Positions 20,826 through 31,305 of a stretch of 64,000 nucleotides of DNA are shown one piece after another. Where the stretch lies: contig RPFO01000156.1 of assembly GCA_009746045.1 (NCBI GenBank), forward strand, positions 5,625,900 through 5,689,899, written 5' to 3'. Each line of letters begins with the position of its first letter. The first letter of the stretch is position 1. A program made the position numbers and the translations under genes. This DNA is from Mesostigma viride (taxonomy: Eukaryota > Streptophyta > Mesostigmatophyceae > Mesostigmatales > Mesostigmataceae). Below the pieces are notes generated by a model. That model searched no databases. It was not told the DNA's origin and worked only from the letters and a program-made list of their open reading frames with translations.

Positions 20826-20872
20826 TAATTAATTAAATAATTAAACTCGTGCTCCCGTTGGTTGGGGAGTAC
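20826..20872 (-). repeat. Inverse LINE tail: TTAA run plus hairpin
   Basis: ATTAATTAATTAAATAATTA is followed by CGTGCTCCCGTTGGTTGGGG, the reverse complement of the 3' hairpin of the ORF1-only elements. Only the extreme 3' end is present, and it abuts a plus-strand RT remnant. Confidence 0.6.
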
Positions 20873-21740
20873 GCCAGCTACGGCGGGGTTGACCCACCCT
20901 ACCGCCTGAGCGATCTGATCTACGCTGATGACACGACACTCGTGGAAACCCCGGAGTCAGCCCAACTGTGGCTAGCTAGACAGCTTATCACTGGAAGCGC
21001 GGGCGGTGGGGCTTATGATCAGCAAGAAAACGGAGGTCATGGCCATCGGCTTCCCTGCTGGGATAGCCCCACCCACTCCTCCTCTTGCTGGACGGCAGCC
21101 CCGTCCCCCCGGCGACTTGCTTCAAGCTCCTTGGCAGCTGGCTTCCCTCCACGGCCGACGACATCAACACCCGCATTGGCCAGGCCTGGGCGGCCCTCCG
21201 CCGCCTCGACAGGTTCTGGACCTATCGCTGACCTGAGTGAGCGACGCAAGCGCATTCTGTTCAAGGCCCTTGTCCTCAGCATCCTCCTTTATATGGCTGC
21301 GAGGCGTGGACCCTGGCTGGACCAGGCGCTGAGCCAGCAGCTTGACGGCACCGTCACTCGAATGCTCCGTCATATCCTCGGCGTCCGCTACCAAGAACGC
21401 CGCACCCGGGCCAAGCTCTACTGCGAGCTCCCTCTTGCATGTCACCCATACCATCCGACACCGCCGCCTCCTCTTTGCCGGCCATCTTGCCCGCACAGAC
21501 CAGGTGAATACCGATGTGGGCCCTGCCGGGGGGCTTAAGACGGGCCAACCAGGTAGACACCTCCTCCTATGGCAGGGTCCCCTTGTCCCATCGCAAACCA
21601 CTGGCAAACTTGCGCGCGCCGGGCACCGGCGCGGCGCGACCCGGACCTGGTGACACAACTGCTTGAAGATGCAGGGCTTCTGGGACTATCCGTACTCCGC
21701 GCCCACATGATTGACAAGGATCGAGAAATGGGCTGCCATC
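20873..21740 (+). pseudogene. LINE reverse transcriptase remnant with a YADD box
   Basis: The first frame gives YRLSDLIYADDTTLVE, the RT catalytic box. A second frame gives GLMISKKTEVMAIG, which follows the box in LINE RTs. A third gives FKLLGSWLPSTADDINTRIG, and the first frame resumes with RKRILFKALVLSILLY and later GHLARTDQVN. The order is that of a LINE ORF2 RT C-terminal half plus connection region. At least four frame changes show it is dead. The 5' side is truncated at about 20873 next to an inverted LINE tail. Confidence 0.7.
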
Positions 21741-21759
21741 TGCGATAAGCACCTTCCCG

Positions 21760-22059
21760 AGGGGTATGCTCCTGACAGTTTTCTCCCCACGGGCCCCGCG
21801 GCCCGTTGCTAGCCAGGGTAGAAGTCCGCAGGTGGAGGTTATTGGTCCTGAGGATAGCCGCTATACTACCGCCTCGTCTGCCATTACAGTAGAGGACAGC
21901 TCGGATGAGGGTTACATCCCCATCTAGTGCTTAACGGTTGGGGGATGATGATGCAGACGATATTTGTTTAAACTTAATTTGTGTAATTATTTTTCTAATG
22001 AGATTAGCATAGTACTCCGTGGCATGCCTTTGCGCATGACACGAAAGTACTTACTTACT
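21760..22059. other. LINE 3' flank, no intact gene
   Basis: Sequence after the YADD remnant, probably its 3' part (continuing Leu/Pro-rich broken frames to about 21930) and then AT-rich spacer. No hairpin or TTAA tail in plus orientation is seen before the minus-strand element at 22060. Confidence 0.4.
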
Positions 22060-22549
22060 TACTTGGTTGGGGAGTCACGGAGCACCGAAGTGCTTTTAAT
22101 CCCGGTGTGTGCACAACAGGAGAAAGGGCAGATCGAGACCCCCACTGAGTCTCCTTCATGCCCAGTAAGGCATGCCACAGCTGCATTCGGGCGCGCTAGC
22201 TAAACGAACACGCTAACGATCCGGCAATCTGTGGGTGCAATAAGACCCATTGTCCATGTGAGCATGGCATAACAGGGAGCGTGGGCAAGGAATCCATGGT
22301 CATAGCCAGGACGTAGCATGGCTGTACAAGAACTAAGCTAAGGCTATGGCTGGTTGTATACTGTGCATGAGCGAGGCACGTGACCGACTAGGTATGTTGG
22401 CACAGCTAGGCAAACATTCTAAGCATGGCTGCCATAGCGGCAGTGACTAGCGAGGGATACTACCGAGGGAGACTACCGAGGGCTAGGGCTATTAGCTAGT
22501 CTAGCCCGCGGGGGGCGTCCACATCTTGTGGTTGATCATCAGGTCCCCG
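22060..22549 (-). mobile_element. 3' end of an ORF1-only LINE-like element, 5'-truncated
   Basis: On the minus strand, 22549-22500 encodes the ORF1 end (GDLMINHKMWTPP) and is followed by 3' UTR sequence shared with the copies at 42437-42857 and 44494-44926. The element closes with part of the 3' hairpin at 22066-22084. The tail here is AAGT repeats (CCAAGTAAGTAAGTAAGTAC) instead of TTAA repeats. Confidence 0.7.
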
Positions 22550-22554
22550 TACCT

Positions 22555-22765
22555 CCAGTCCATGCTCACATGGGTCTTATTTCACCCACAGAATCATCCT
22601 GCCGGATTGTTTAGCGACGGTGTCCGATTGCATCTGTGGCATGCCTTTGCGTGGCATGAAGGATCACGAAAGGGGGTCTCTGCCCTTTCTCCTGTTGTGC
22701 ACACACAGGGAAAGCACTTCGCCGTGCTCCGTGACTCCCCAACGGGAGCACGAGTTAAGTAACCC
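22555..22765 (+). mobile_element. 3' UTR fragment of an ORF1-only LINE-like element
   Basis: From CATGCTCACATGGGTCTTAT onward the sequence matches the 3' UTRs at 42633 and 44713, including the CCTTTCTCCTGTTGTGCACA block and the hairpin at 22724-22751. The usual TTAA tail is reduced to TTAAGTAA. It abuts a minus-strand copy of the same family head to head at about 22550. Confidence 0.7.
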
Positions 22766-23130
22766 ATGAATTATTTAATATGCAGGGTTGACCCATGCAA
22801 CATTAAACCATCAATGCGCCCCATCAAGGTCAGGCAAGGATGAGGTCGAGGTCGGCATGCTAGCTTCTCGAGCTAGCTCGCCCATGCCGGCAGGGGCTTG
22901 CCTCATAGCGAGCCCTTAAGCTCGCGAGGGCCAATAGTCAGTATATAGTCAGTTCCTGTGAAGAGCCGGTTGCCGGCCAGATAGGCGAGGCTGATATCCT
23001 AGCATCAATGTCGTCGATTGGCACATTTAGGCAGGATCATGCATGCTGCCCTACAGCTATTGCTTGAACTGCTCCTAGCCGGTAAGGATCGAGCGGTCAG
23101 ACTGTGGCCGGGCCATCGATGAGCTTAGCT
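22766..23130. other. Intergenic stretch, nothing recognised
   Basis: GC-moderate sequence with many CTAG and GCTAGC words and no open frame with domain similarity. No repeat shared with the rest of the window was noticed. Confidence 0.4.
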
Positions 23131-23134
23131 GGGT

Positions 23135-23400
23135 CCGGCATGAACTTGAGTGTACCAGCAAGCTAGTGGTTATCGCTGGTAATATTGTGCGGAACCTTAG
23201 AAGCCGAGTGGCAAAAGGTTTCCGCGCACAGTATTAATAACCTAACTAAGACCTTTGACCCCTTCGGGGTGCAGGTTTGAATCCACTCGGAGGCGGATTA
23301 TTTCGTCCCGATTTGGCACCCGATTCATATTCACATCAGCGCACATGCACTCATATATTCGTATCCATATTTGCGCACATGCGCTCATATTCATACTCAT
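23135..23400 (+). repeat. tRNA-like SINE-type repeat
   Basis: The unit begins near GGCATGAACTTGAGTGTACC, contains a hairpin made by TGTGCGGAACCTT and AAGGTTTCCGCGCA, then GCCGAGTGGCAAAAGG (A-box-like, as in tRNA-Ser/Leu). A variable-arm-like hairpin ACCCCTTCGGGGT follows, then GCAGGTTTGAATCC (B-box-like). The tail reads GGATTATTTCGTCCCGATTTGGCACC and then CATATTC-type repeats. A-box and B-box spacing is longer than in a mature tRNA, and the T-stem does not pair, so this is a tRNA-derived repeat and not a tRNA gene. Related copies are at 25480-25640, 27553-27748 plus 30320-30465, and 32185-32395. Confidence 0.6.
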
Positions 23401-23402
23401 AT

Positions 23403-25440
23403 ATATTAAAAATATAATTACTTACAGCAGAGTGAAATCACTCAAACCAAAGCAAACGCCCAGCTATAAACCTATATACAGAGCCATGTCAAAGCTCTAT
23501 ACTACGAAGTACGATAAGACCAATGGAAACTCCTAACGGGAGGAACCTAATAGCCCTGCTGCACCGCAAAATCAGCCCGCGTACGGCGGAGCATGATGTC
23601 AGCCATGGCCCGAGTCAGCGCCACCGACAAGCGCTGACGCCAATATGACGTCCAGGTCCGCGCCGATCATGAGGCCCGCTGGCCCTCCAGGTCCAGCCGG
23701 TCCTCCCGGAGCCGGCAACACTCCTTGAAGAAGGCGGAGGTCAGGGGCCCCATGGCCCCAAACTCCTCCAGGACAAAGGGCACCACACGATGGTGCCCGA
23801 CGTCGCCGTAGGCCAGGAGCTTGGCCCGCTCCGCCCGGTCCGCCGTGTAACCTGCCGTGAGGGAGGCCCCAGCCACGTGGCTAAGAGCCAAGGGCCGCGC
23901 CACCGAAACGTCGATAAGCAGATGCCGGCCACCCCCCTCAAAGTCCAGCACCACGATGTCAGGCCGGTGGTTGGGGGAATAGAAGGCAGCGCCATCCGCA
24001 TCCTCGGACCGGATGTTCGCGTGGGGGAAAACCCGACCGAATCATGGCGAGCACCACCGTCAGGAGGACAGTGTGCAAATACAAATACCAATTCTGATTC
24101 TGTTGGCCCCCCATGCAGGCAAGGTAGTGAGTCCCCGTGGGATCCAGCGGCTGCCCACAGCTACCACAAGGCCGCCCGGCCGGAACAAGAGGCTGCGGGG
24201 CAAATAGCTGGTGCCGGAGCGCCACCGAGTAGTGGCTGGGAGCCAAGGCGAATGGGGGGGCCATGGGAAGAGCGCGAAGGTACGCCGAGCCCACACTCCG
24301 CAAGGAAAGCGAGAACAGCCACGCACGTCCCTGGGCGTTGAGGTCCGCGAAAAGAGCAATCCAATCAGCCGTGTGCAGAATACCCGCGTAGGTTTTCTGG
24401 TGTTTATCGATGACGCGAGCAGGGAATGCGGCGGGAGATTGAACGGAGGCGACCGAGGGAGTGCCGCGAGGGAGGTGGCGCTGTACCGCCTGAGCGGCAC
24501 GGACGGGAGAACAGGCCTGCTGGATCTCAGCATAGGCCTCCTGGATGGCAGTGACGAAGGGCAAGGGGTTGCTGGGGTCCAGGAGGTCAGGCGCTGCCGT
24601 TGCCAAAAGGGGCAGGAGCCGGCAGCTTTCCGCCCACGACTGAGCGACGGAGCCCAAAAATGCTGCTGGGGCCAGCCGGGCGGCACGAGTCAGACCACAG
24701 CCACCCATCCGTGCAGGCAGGGAGGCAATGCGAATAGCATGTGGCGGGAGGTCGGGGCCCGGGACCAGCTGCGCCAAGGCCGACTGGATGCGTTCGTCGT
24801 GGCCCTCGGCGGCCAGCCGGACCTGAGCCGGAAGAGCGCCCCGGAGCCAGTGAACGACGCGAGGGTGAGCGCAAAACCACAGAAGCAGACCCTTGGTCTG
24901 CGAATCATGAAGGCGCGCAATCAAGGGCAGTACCTCAGTGCGTGCCTCGAGGGCGGCCCGCAGAGCATCGATGACAAACGCGGGGTCGCCAACCGGAACG
25001 CCGAGGACATCCAACCCATGGAGGCGCTCGTCCCGGCCCAAGAGCTGGGGCGGAAAGCCGGAGCAATCACCTTGGGGCGAGTACACCGCGCACTTGGCCA
25101 GGGTCAACTGGAGGTTGATGTCGGCCACCGCGGTCTGCAGTGCCAGCAGAGCCGCGGTGGTGTCCGGCACAGGGCCCAGAAGGTAGATATCATCCAAGTA
25201 GGCCTGAATAGCGACCGCCGGGTGGGCAGCATGGACCGCTTGGAGGCAACCCTGGAGGGGGGCGGCAAAGTACAGGGGTCCCAGGGGGTCCCCTTGCTGG
25301 GTGCCCGTCCGCGACAGCAGGCCGCCGCGAGTGCCGTCCTCCATGATGTGAACCAGTTGGCCGGGCTGGCCGTAGCACACTGCTGTCCAAGCGTACAAGT
25401 CCTCGAAGGACTCCATGACGGCCGCAAACATGCTGGGACG
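23403..25440 (-). mobile_element. Non-LTR retrotransposon with RT, CCHC and restriction-like endonuclease domains, 5'-truncated
   Basis: The body runs from the truncated RT at 25440 to the 3' end near 23403 (minus strand). The last 140 bp match the nested copy at 40714. Family knowledge: R2-, CRE- and Utopia-type elements carry a single ORF with a C-terminal CCHC finger and PD-(D/E)XK endonuclease that nicks the target for target-primed reverse transcription. The domain order seen here fits that class. SINE-type repeats flank both sides in inverse orientation. Confidence 0.75.
23547..25431 (-). pseudogene. LINE ORF: reverse transcriptase, CCHC finger, restriction-like endonuclease (one frameshift, one stop)
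   Basis: From 25431 the frame gives GTQQGDPLGPLYF and AYLDDIYLLG (RT motifs 4 and 5), so RT motifs before these are missing. Near residue 440 CGSCGQPLDPTGTHYLAC is a C-x2-C-xn-H-x4-C finger. After a +1 slip in the G5A4 run at 24023-24031 the second frame continues with RPDIVVLDFEGG and LLIDVSV, a PD-(D/E)XK-type nuclease core. That frame meets TGA at 23667-23669, where the nested copy at 40714-41239 has TGG (Trp). It would otherwise end at TAG 23547-23549. The copy is therefore inactive, although recent enough that only two lesions are obvious. A homopolymer error in the assembly could explain the first. Confidence 0.8.
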
Positions 25441-25479
25441 TATATATGTGGGACGTGTTCCGAGCCTAGTGATTCGTCC

Positions 25480-25640
25480 TCGATCGCCCCAAGAGGCTAG
25501 GTTTTAGTTAGGTTAATAATTTGTGCGGAAACCTTTTGCCAATCGGCTTATTAACTAAGGTCCCGCACAATATTACCAGCGATAACCACTCGCTGGCCGG
25601 TACACTCAAGTTCATGCCGGCAGATGATACTAGCTCGATG
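25480..25640 (-). repeat. tRNA-like SINE-type repeat, minus strand
   Basis: Same family as 23135-23400, read on the minus strand: CGCTGGTAATATTGTGCGG, then GGCAAAAGGTTTCCGCAC, then AACCTAACTAAAACCTAGCC and a B-box-like GGACGAATCACTAGG. It ends where the truncated LINE begins. The pair of inverse SINE copies thus brackets the LINE. Confidence 0.55.
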
Positions 25641-25825
25641 GCCAATTAACCATGCTGCTGATCTCCAGGCCCACCACGTACAAGGGCGTCTAGATAGCTA
25701 TCGATCTCCAGGCCGATGCATGGTCTAGCTACAAGCTAGCCACGTCTGGACATGAATGTCACTGCTAGGTTCCGCAGTGAGCGTGGTACGTCATCCGTAC
25801 ATATATAGATGCATTGAGATTGCAT

Positions 25826-27545
25826 GATAAATTTCGGAGGTGAGAGTGGTGCCCATGCAACAAAAGAAAACCCCCGAAAAGAAGAAGATTACCCTGAAGA
25901 AAAATAAGAACAAATTGACACGGGCATGCACGGATCAAGCCAGCACACAAGGTACATGTACAACTAGAACTACAACGCCAAATAACGACATATGCAACAA
26001 CATCGCTGCCGGCCCACCAGGCCAGGGAAGGATCTAGACCGCATATGGATCGCGACAAATTAAGTCGGCCCGGATCGATGCGTTGGAATAATAACACATC
26101 AGCGTCACCAAGTGCGAGTACGTACTCGCACTACGTGAGGGCAAGGAATCGACAGGCGCTAGCTGCCGCCAATACTCAGGATCGACCACGTCCGGGCACT
26201 GACCATGGGCGGTCTGACTTTCTGACCCTCGAGGGCAAGGCAGGCTTCACGCACTTGAAGCCTGCTCCCGCGCCTCTGGCAGCACTTGTGCCACTCATGC
26301 ATGGAAAAACTCTGTCGCGTACGTCTTGGGGCCCATGGCCCCGAACTCCTCAAGCTAGCTAGGACGATTAAGGCCGCGGGGATGACCTGTCGACCGGTGG
26401 AGTGGTGCCCCACTATTGCCACCGTAGGAGGCAACTATAACTTGTTGCGCTCGAAGCCACCGCGGCAGCAGCACCGGCATCCACATGCAGCCGCCCAGAG
26501 GATGTGGCGACTCAGTGGAGAGCCGGAGCGGCCGAGCCATGTGTCCAGACATACCGTAGTGGCTTTAATCCAATTGCGAAAAATTATTATTTTTTCGAGG
26601 TTTTTTTTTCATGGATTTGACACTTTACGGGGAAAGTTCAGCCCGAGTTAGGAAAATTTCGAGCCCGGGAGCTTGTTTATTACCAGTGGCATATACACTG
26701 GCAGTACTCAGGGACTCGGGGCTCAGGGCGCCTGGTTCAGTGTCTGACTTGGATTCTAACCTATCAAGTAGCTACATAAATTACCCACCAAGCGCAGTTC
26801 CTATCTGACGAGTGAGTACCAGTATGACACAAGTCCCTAATCAGTGCTAATAGGGCCCTAATCAGTCTGAGCTCTTTCTTAATTAATTTTCAATCCGTAG
26901 CGATGCGGCGTGGCGCGGCGTGGCGCGGCGAGCGCGGCGCTCCACTTTTACCTAGCTGCGCCGCGTGTAGCCAGAAACAGGTGTAGCGCATCCAGCCAGG
27001 TTTTCATACTTTACGGGGTAAATTGAAGTATTATTTTAGCACTTTTCGGGGGGTCATTCGAAAAGAATTATTCGCAATTTGATTAAAGCCACTACGGTAG
27101 TTGATGATGAGCAGGTGGCACACCTCAGTGCGCGCCCCGGGCGGCCTGCATTGTAACTTCCATCACGTTCAGCTAATGTCAGGCCGGTGGTTACATGGTA
27201 CGTGAGCCGGTAGAGCCCTGGCAGCCCCATCCGCGTTCACGCACTCGATGGTGGAGTGGGGAAAGACCGACCGAACCAAGGCGCACACATGCACCACCCG
27301 GGGGAGAACGGTATACGCAGGAGATAGAGGAACTGGTTCCAGATCATTGGTTCTGCAGCTGGCCACCCTGATGCGGCACGCAATGTCAGTAGTGTGTCCC
27401 AGTAGTATTGCTCAAGAGCCAAGCGGCCCGCATCTGCATGCATGGCGGACACGCCCCATGCAGGTGATGAGAGGTTGCGGGCGCCAGCAAACATATAACA
27501 TAGATAAGCTTTACGCCACATTGATCGATACAGCTAGGGCCTGTA
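25826..27545 (-). pseudogene. Degraded second copy of the endonuclease-type LINE
   Basis: Broken frames on the minus strand match the LINE at 23547-25431. At 27366-27170, a segment ending CNHRPDIS matches the SPNHRPDIV of the nuclease core, preceded by a counterpart of FPHANIRSEDADGAA. At 26434-26160, VIPAAL, LEEFG-like and SARTWS pieces match VVPFVLEEFG and SARTWTSYW. The 3' UTR part (25826-26160) is shared with 19228-19540. Between about 26450 and 27120 the similarity is lost and AT-rich sequence intervenes, including a poly-T run at 26597. Much older than the other copies. Confidence 0.55.
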
Positions 27546-27552
27546 GTTAGGT

Positions 27553-27750
27553 TAATATTGTGCGGAAACCTTTTGCCACTTGGCTTCTAAGGTTCCGCAC
27601 ATATATTACCAGCGATAACCACTCGCTGGTACACTCGATCAAGTTCATGCCGGCATGAACTTGAGTGTACCAGCGAGTGCATGGTTATCGCTGGTAATAT
27701 ATGTGCGGAACCTTAGAAGCCAAGTGGCAAAAGGTTTCCACACAATATTG
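27553..27750. repeat. Near-perfect 198-bp palindrome made of two inverse SINE-type heads
   Basis: The two arms, each about 99 bp, meet at GTTCATGCCGGCATGAAC (centre near 27651). The left arm reads TATTGTGCGGAAACCTTTTG..., the right arm its reverse complement with a handful of mismatches (for example CACTCGCTGG versus CCAGCGAGTG, plus three extra bases GAT in the left arm). Each arm is the 5' part of the tRNA-like repeat described at 23135. Confidence 0.85.
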
Positions 27751-28875
27751 TCGCGTTTGCGTGCCATTATATCCTAGCCTATCACTTGGAAGGCATATCC
27801 ATAGCAATAGAGTACTCTTGTGTGTGATCCACTATATTTTAATTAAGTGGTGATGATAGGTGTGGTCCTTGACGGCACCACCACCTTCATGACAGGCAGC
27901 GCAGCCAGCCGATTATATTATGAAGATTGCAATAATGCTTTATGATGAAAGCAATGCCCAAACCATTCATTCCATAACATTTGACAGATTACAATGAATG
28001 CCGAGTTGTGCTGCCGCAACTGTAAGAGTAACTACATATCCTTGAGACCCATCGAAATCACCACAGACCGACCATGACGCCACTGTGGCGCAACAGTGTT
28101 TACTTACGTCATAATCTATATCAACTGTGTGACTCTGCGCTCATGTCCCAGTTACTGGCACACTGGCCAACGACGAACCGGCCCTTTCCCGGGACTGTTC
28201 CCGGGTCAGCAGAACGTTTCTCGTCCACAATGCCAACAACATCCCAACCGGATCAAACCACTGTCAATCCTATCAACCATCGTCATGGCAACGACATGCA
28301 ACCACTCACGGGGGCTGCTCCGGGCTGTTCGAGAAGTTTAACCCCATGAAGACAACAAACTAGTTGTGAGGGAGAGAAACGAGCGAACAACGACCACCAT
28401 GGCCGCTGCGCTGCTCCTAAATACCTCCAAAAATCCCGGCATCCATGCGCTGTCGCATTTGCCAGCAAGCCGCCTGACGTGCAGTTAGACTGCCAGCAAA
28501 ATGCAGAGCAAGTCTGTTCGACAACCACGTGCGAGCCAGCACACCGCACACTACGATCTGCGTATCTAGCTTTGTCAGATGGACTGAACATCATTCCGTC
28601 TGAACAATACAAAAGATTCATAACTGCCAAATGTCACGCACCGGAATATTGCGCAAGCCACCAAGGCTTTGCGCCCCAAAGTCTTGCGCCTGAACCTAAG
28701 TCAGGTCACCTAAGACTGTCACTCTAGAAATTCAGGCCTTTCCGGCGCGGCGCTCCACACCGGCCCAAGGAACAAAGCCTGCGGCCTACTGAATCGGAAC
28801 CAACCAAACGTCGGTAACGATTCCGAACCGCGTAACTTCTTGAGTGCACGGACGTAAATGATCACGGACGTGACA
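27749..28875 (+). mobile_element. LTR-like unit, copy 1 (1127 bp)
   Basis: Begins TGTCGCGTTTGCG and ends GACGTGACA, so the ends form an imperfect TGTC...GACA inverted repeat as in LTRs. Bases 27837-28875 are essentially identical to 29281-30319, and 27749-27836 to 28878-28965. Short open frames (for example 28074-28349) are the same in both copies but show no domain similarity. Compared with copy 2 it lacks a 313-bp block. Confidence 0.7.
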
Positions 28876-28877
28876 GC

Positions 28878-30319
28878 TGTCGCGTTTGCGTGCCATTATA
28901 TCCTAGCCTATCACTTGGAAGGCATATCCATAGCAATAGAGTACTCTTGTGTGTGATCCACTATATTCCCCCCCACTTTTTAGCTCGAAAAAATGAAGAG
29001 CCAAAAAGTCAAAAAGAGGATCACATAGGGAAAAAAAAATTCCCACGACAGGACCACACATGCTTTTCAAATAGGCTAAGCAATAACCTCTTCAGTGCTT
29101 TTTCAAGGATAAGCATAATCCTCTTCATGGCTTTTTCAAGGATATATATAAGCCTAATCCTCTTCATAGCTTTTTAAAGGATAAGCTTAATCCTCTTCCA
29201 AGTGCTTGATTCTGCAAGCAGCTTGGGTATATCTCCGGCTCAGGCTGTCCGAACTGAACCCGCCAAGGGTTGTTCGCTCGTTTTAATTAAGTGGTGATGA
29301 TAGGTGTGGTCCTTGACGGCACCACCACCTTCATGACAGGCAGCGCAGCCAGCCGATTATATTATGAAGATTGCAATAATGCTTTATGATGAAAGCAATG
29401 CCCAAACCATTCATTCCATAACATTTGACAGATTACAATGAATGCCGAGTTGTGCTGCCGCAACTGTAAGAGTAACTACATATCCTTGAGACCCATCGAA
29501 ATCACCACAGACCGACCATGACGCCACTGTGGCGCAACAGTGTTTACTTACGTCATAATCTATATCAACTGTGTGACTCTGCGCTCATGTCCCAGTTACT
29601 GGCACACTGGCCAACGACGAACCGGCCCTTTCCCGGGACTGTTCCCGGGTCAGCAGAACGTTTCTCGTCCACAATGCCAACAACATCCCAACCGGATCAA
29701 ACCACTGTCAATCCTATCAACCATCGTCATGGCAACGACATGCAACCACTCACGGGGGCTGCTCCGGGCTGTTCGAGAAGTTTAACCCCATGAAGACAAC
29801 AAACTAGTTGTGAGGGAGAGAAACGAGCGAACAACGACCACCATGGCCGCTGCGCTGCTCCTAAATACCTCCAAAAATCCCGGCATCCATGCGCTGTCGC
29901 ATTTGCCAGCAAGCCGCCTGACGTGCAGTTAGACTGCCAGCAAAATGCAGAGCAAGTCTGTTCGACAACCACGTGCGAGCCAGCACACCGCACACTACGA
30001 TCTGCGTATCTAGCTTTGTCAGATGGACTGAACATCATTCCGTCTGAACAATACAAAAGATTCATAACTGCCAAATGTCACGCACCGGAATATTGCGCAA
30101 GCCACCAAGGCTTTGCGCCCCAAAGTCTTGCGCCTGAACCTAAGTCAGGTCACCTAAGACTGTCACTCTAGAAATTCAGGCCTTTCCGGCGCGGCGCTCC
30201 ACACCGGCCCAAGGAACAAAGCCTGCGGCCTACTGAATCGGAACCAACCAAACGTCGGTAACGATTCCGAACCGCGTAACTTCTTGAGTGCACGGACGTA
30301 AATGATCACGGACGTGACA
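28878..30319 (+). mobile_element. LTR-like unit, copy 2 (1442 bp)
   Basis: Separated from copy 1 by only two bases (GC, 28876-28877). Has the same ends, TGTCGCG and GTGACA. It contains an extra block 28968-29280 with poly-A/T runs and three or four copies of a motif like AAGGATAAGCATAATCCTCTTC. The outer flanks of the pair (AATAT before 27749, ATATT after 30319) suggest a 4-6 bp target duplication, so the pair behaves as one insertion into a SINE-type repeat. No internal coding region, so it may be a recombination product or a non-autonomous element. Confidence 0.65.
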
Positions 30320-30468
30320 ATATTAACCTAACTAAAACCTAGCCTCTTGGGGCGAGGACGAATCACTAGGCTCGGAACACCCGAAGATATGAATATGATC
30401 TAATGTGAGCACTCCTTGGCGCAAATATCGATATGAATATGAGCGCTCCTTGCATCAGAGTGAGATCG
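30320..30468 (+). repeat. 3' part of a SINE-type repeat split by the LTR-like pair
   Basis: ATATTAACCTAACTAAAACC and a B-box-like GGACGAATCACTAGGCTCGG, followed by GAATATGAGCGCTCC tail repeats, continue the head that ends at 27748. Removing 27749-30319 restores the arrangement seen at 25480-25640. Confidence 0.6.
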
Positions 30469-30560
30469 TACGTTATACGCGTTATACGGTCACGGTGGAG
30501 TATAATGTATAATACGGTATGATACGGTATAATACGATATTATACGTTATCGTACGGACA
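30469..30560. repeat. TATACGG-type short repeat array, left arm
   Basis: Repeats of GTTATACGCGTTATACGG, AATACGGTATGATACGGTAT and similar follow the SINE tail at GAGTGAGATC. An inverted counterpart lies at 32046-32178, so this may be one end of a fold-back element. Confidence 0.6.
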
Positions 30561-31300
30561 CACTCAGAATACTCTGATTTTACACATTTTAAGACACCCA
30601 CAATCAATCCACATGTTTTTTTTAACACTGTTTTGGACATAATCCAAGGTTGCCCTACCCTCGGCTATACTCTATACGGTGGACATTGTGGACACGATCG
30701 ATGTATTGCATGTAATACTGAGAATGTAAACGTGCGCATGCATAATTGTGTGTATGTGTGTATATATGTGGCTTTATATTGGTTATGTTTACTTGGGTGC
30801 CTTCACTTTGATGCAAGTAATTATATATTTTAATATATATATGTGGCTGTGCATGCACGCAAATACTACAGTAGTATACAATTAATGCATGTAGTATGTT
30901 TGCATGGTGCGATGCTATGTGAATATACTGAGCTGCATGTGACTACAGGTGTGTGACTCGTGGTGTGCATTAATTAATTAATTAACTTAATGATTAATCT
31001 CGTGTCCCCGTTGGGGGACCACGGAGGCTAAACAGGTGGGGATGTGATATGTAACTCACATATTCTCACCTTCCATACAACAACCTTGTTTTCCAGCAGG
31101 CTGAAGAGCATGACAGGCGTCTATGAGCTCGCCAGCTCCTTGCAACGGTGATGCCGCTCCCAGGCAGCTAGGGTCCTTGACTACGCAATATAGAATGTCT
31201 ACCGTGTGAAAACCTCCATACAGGAAGCGTAGCAAAGCCAGATAACTGCCCGATCAATTCTGGGTAGCTTTAGGAAGCATGGCATACGCAGCGTAAGGAA
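30561..31300. other. AT-rich stretch with one inverse LINE tail
   Basis: AT-rich sequence without a supported gene. At 30970-31030 a TTAA run followed by CTCGTGTCCCCGTTGGGGGA is a diverged inverse copy of the LINE 3' tail and hairpin. Confidence 0.5.
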
Positions 31301-31305
31301 AACCA

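Noticed and set aside
24211-25500. 429-codon plus-strand frame
   Set aside because: Antisense shadow of the LINE RT/CCHC frame, which carries the recognisable motifs on the minus strand.
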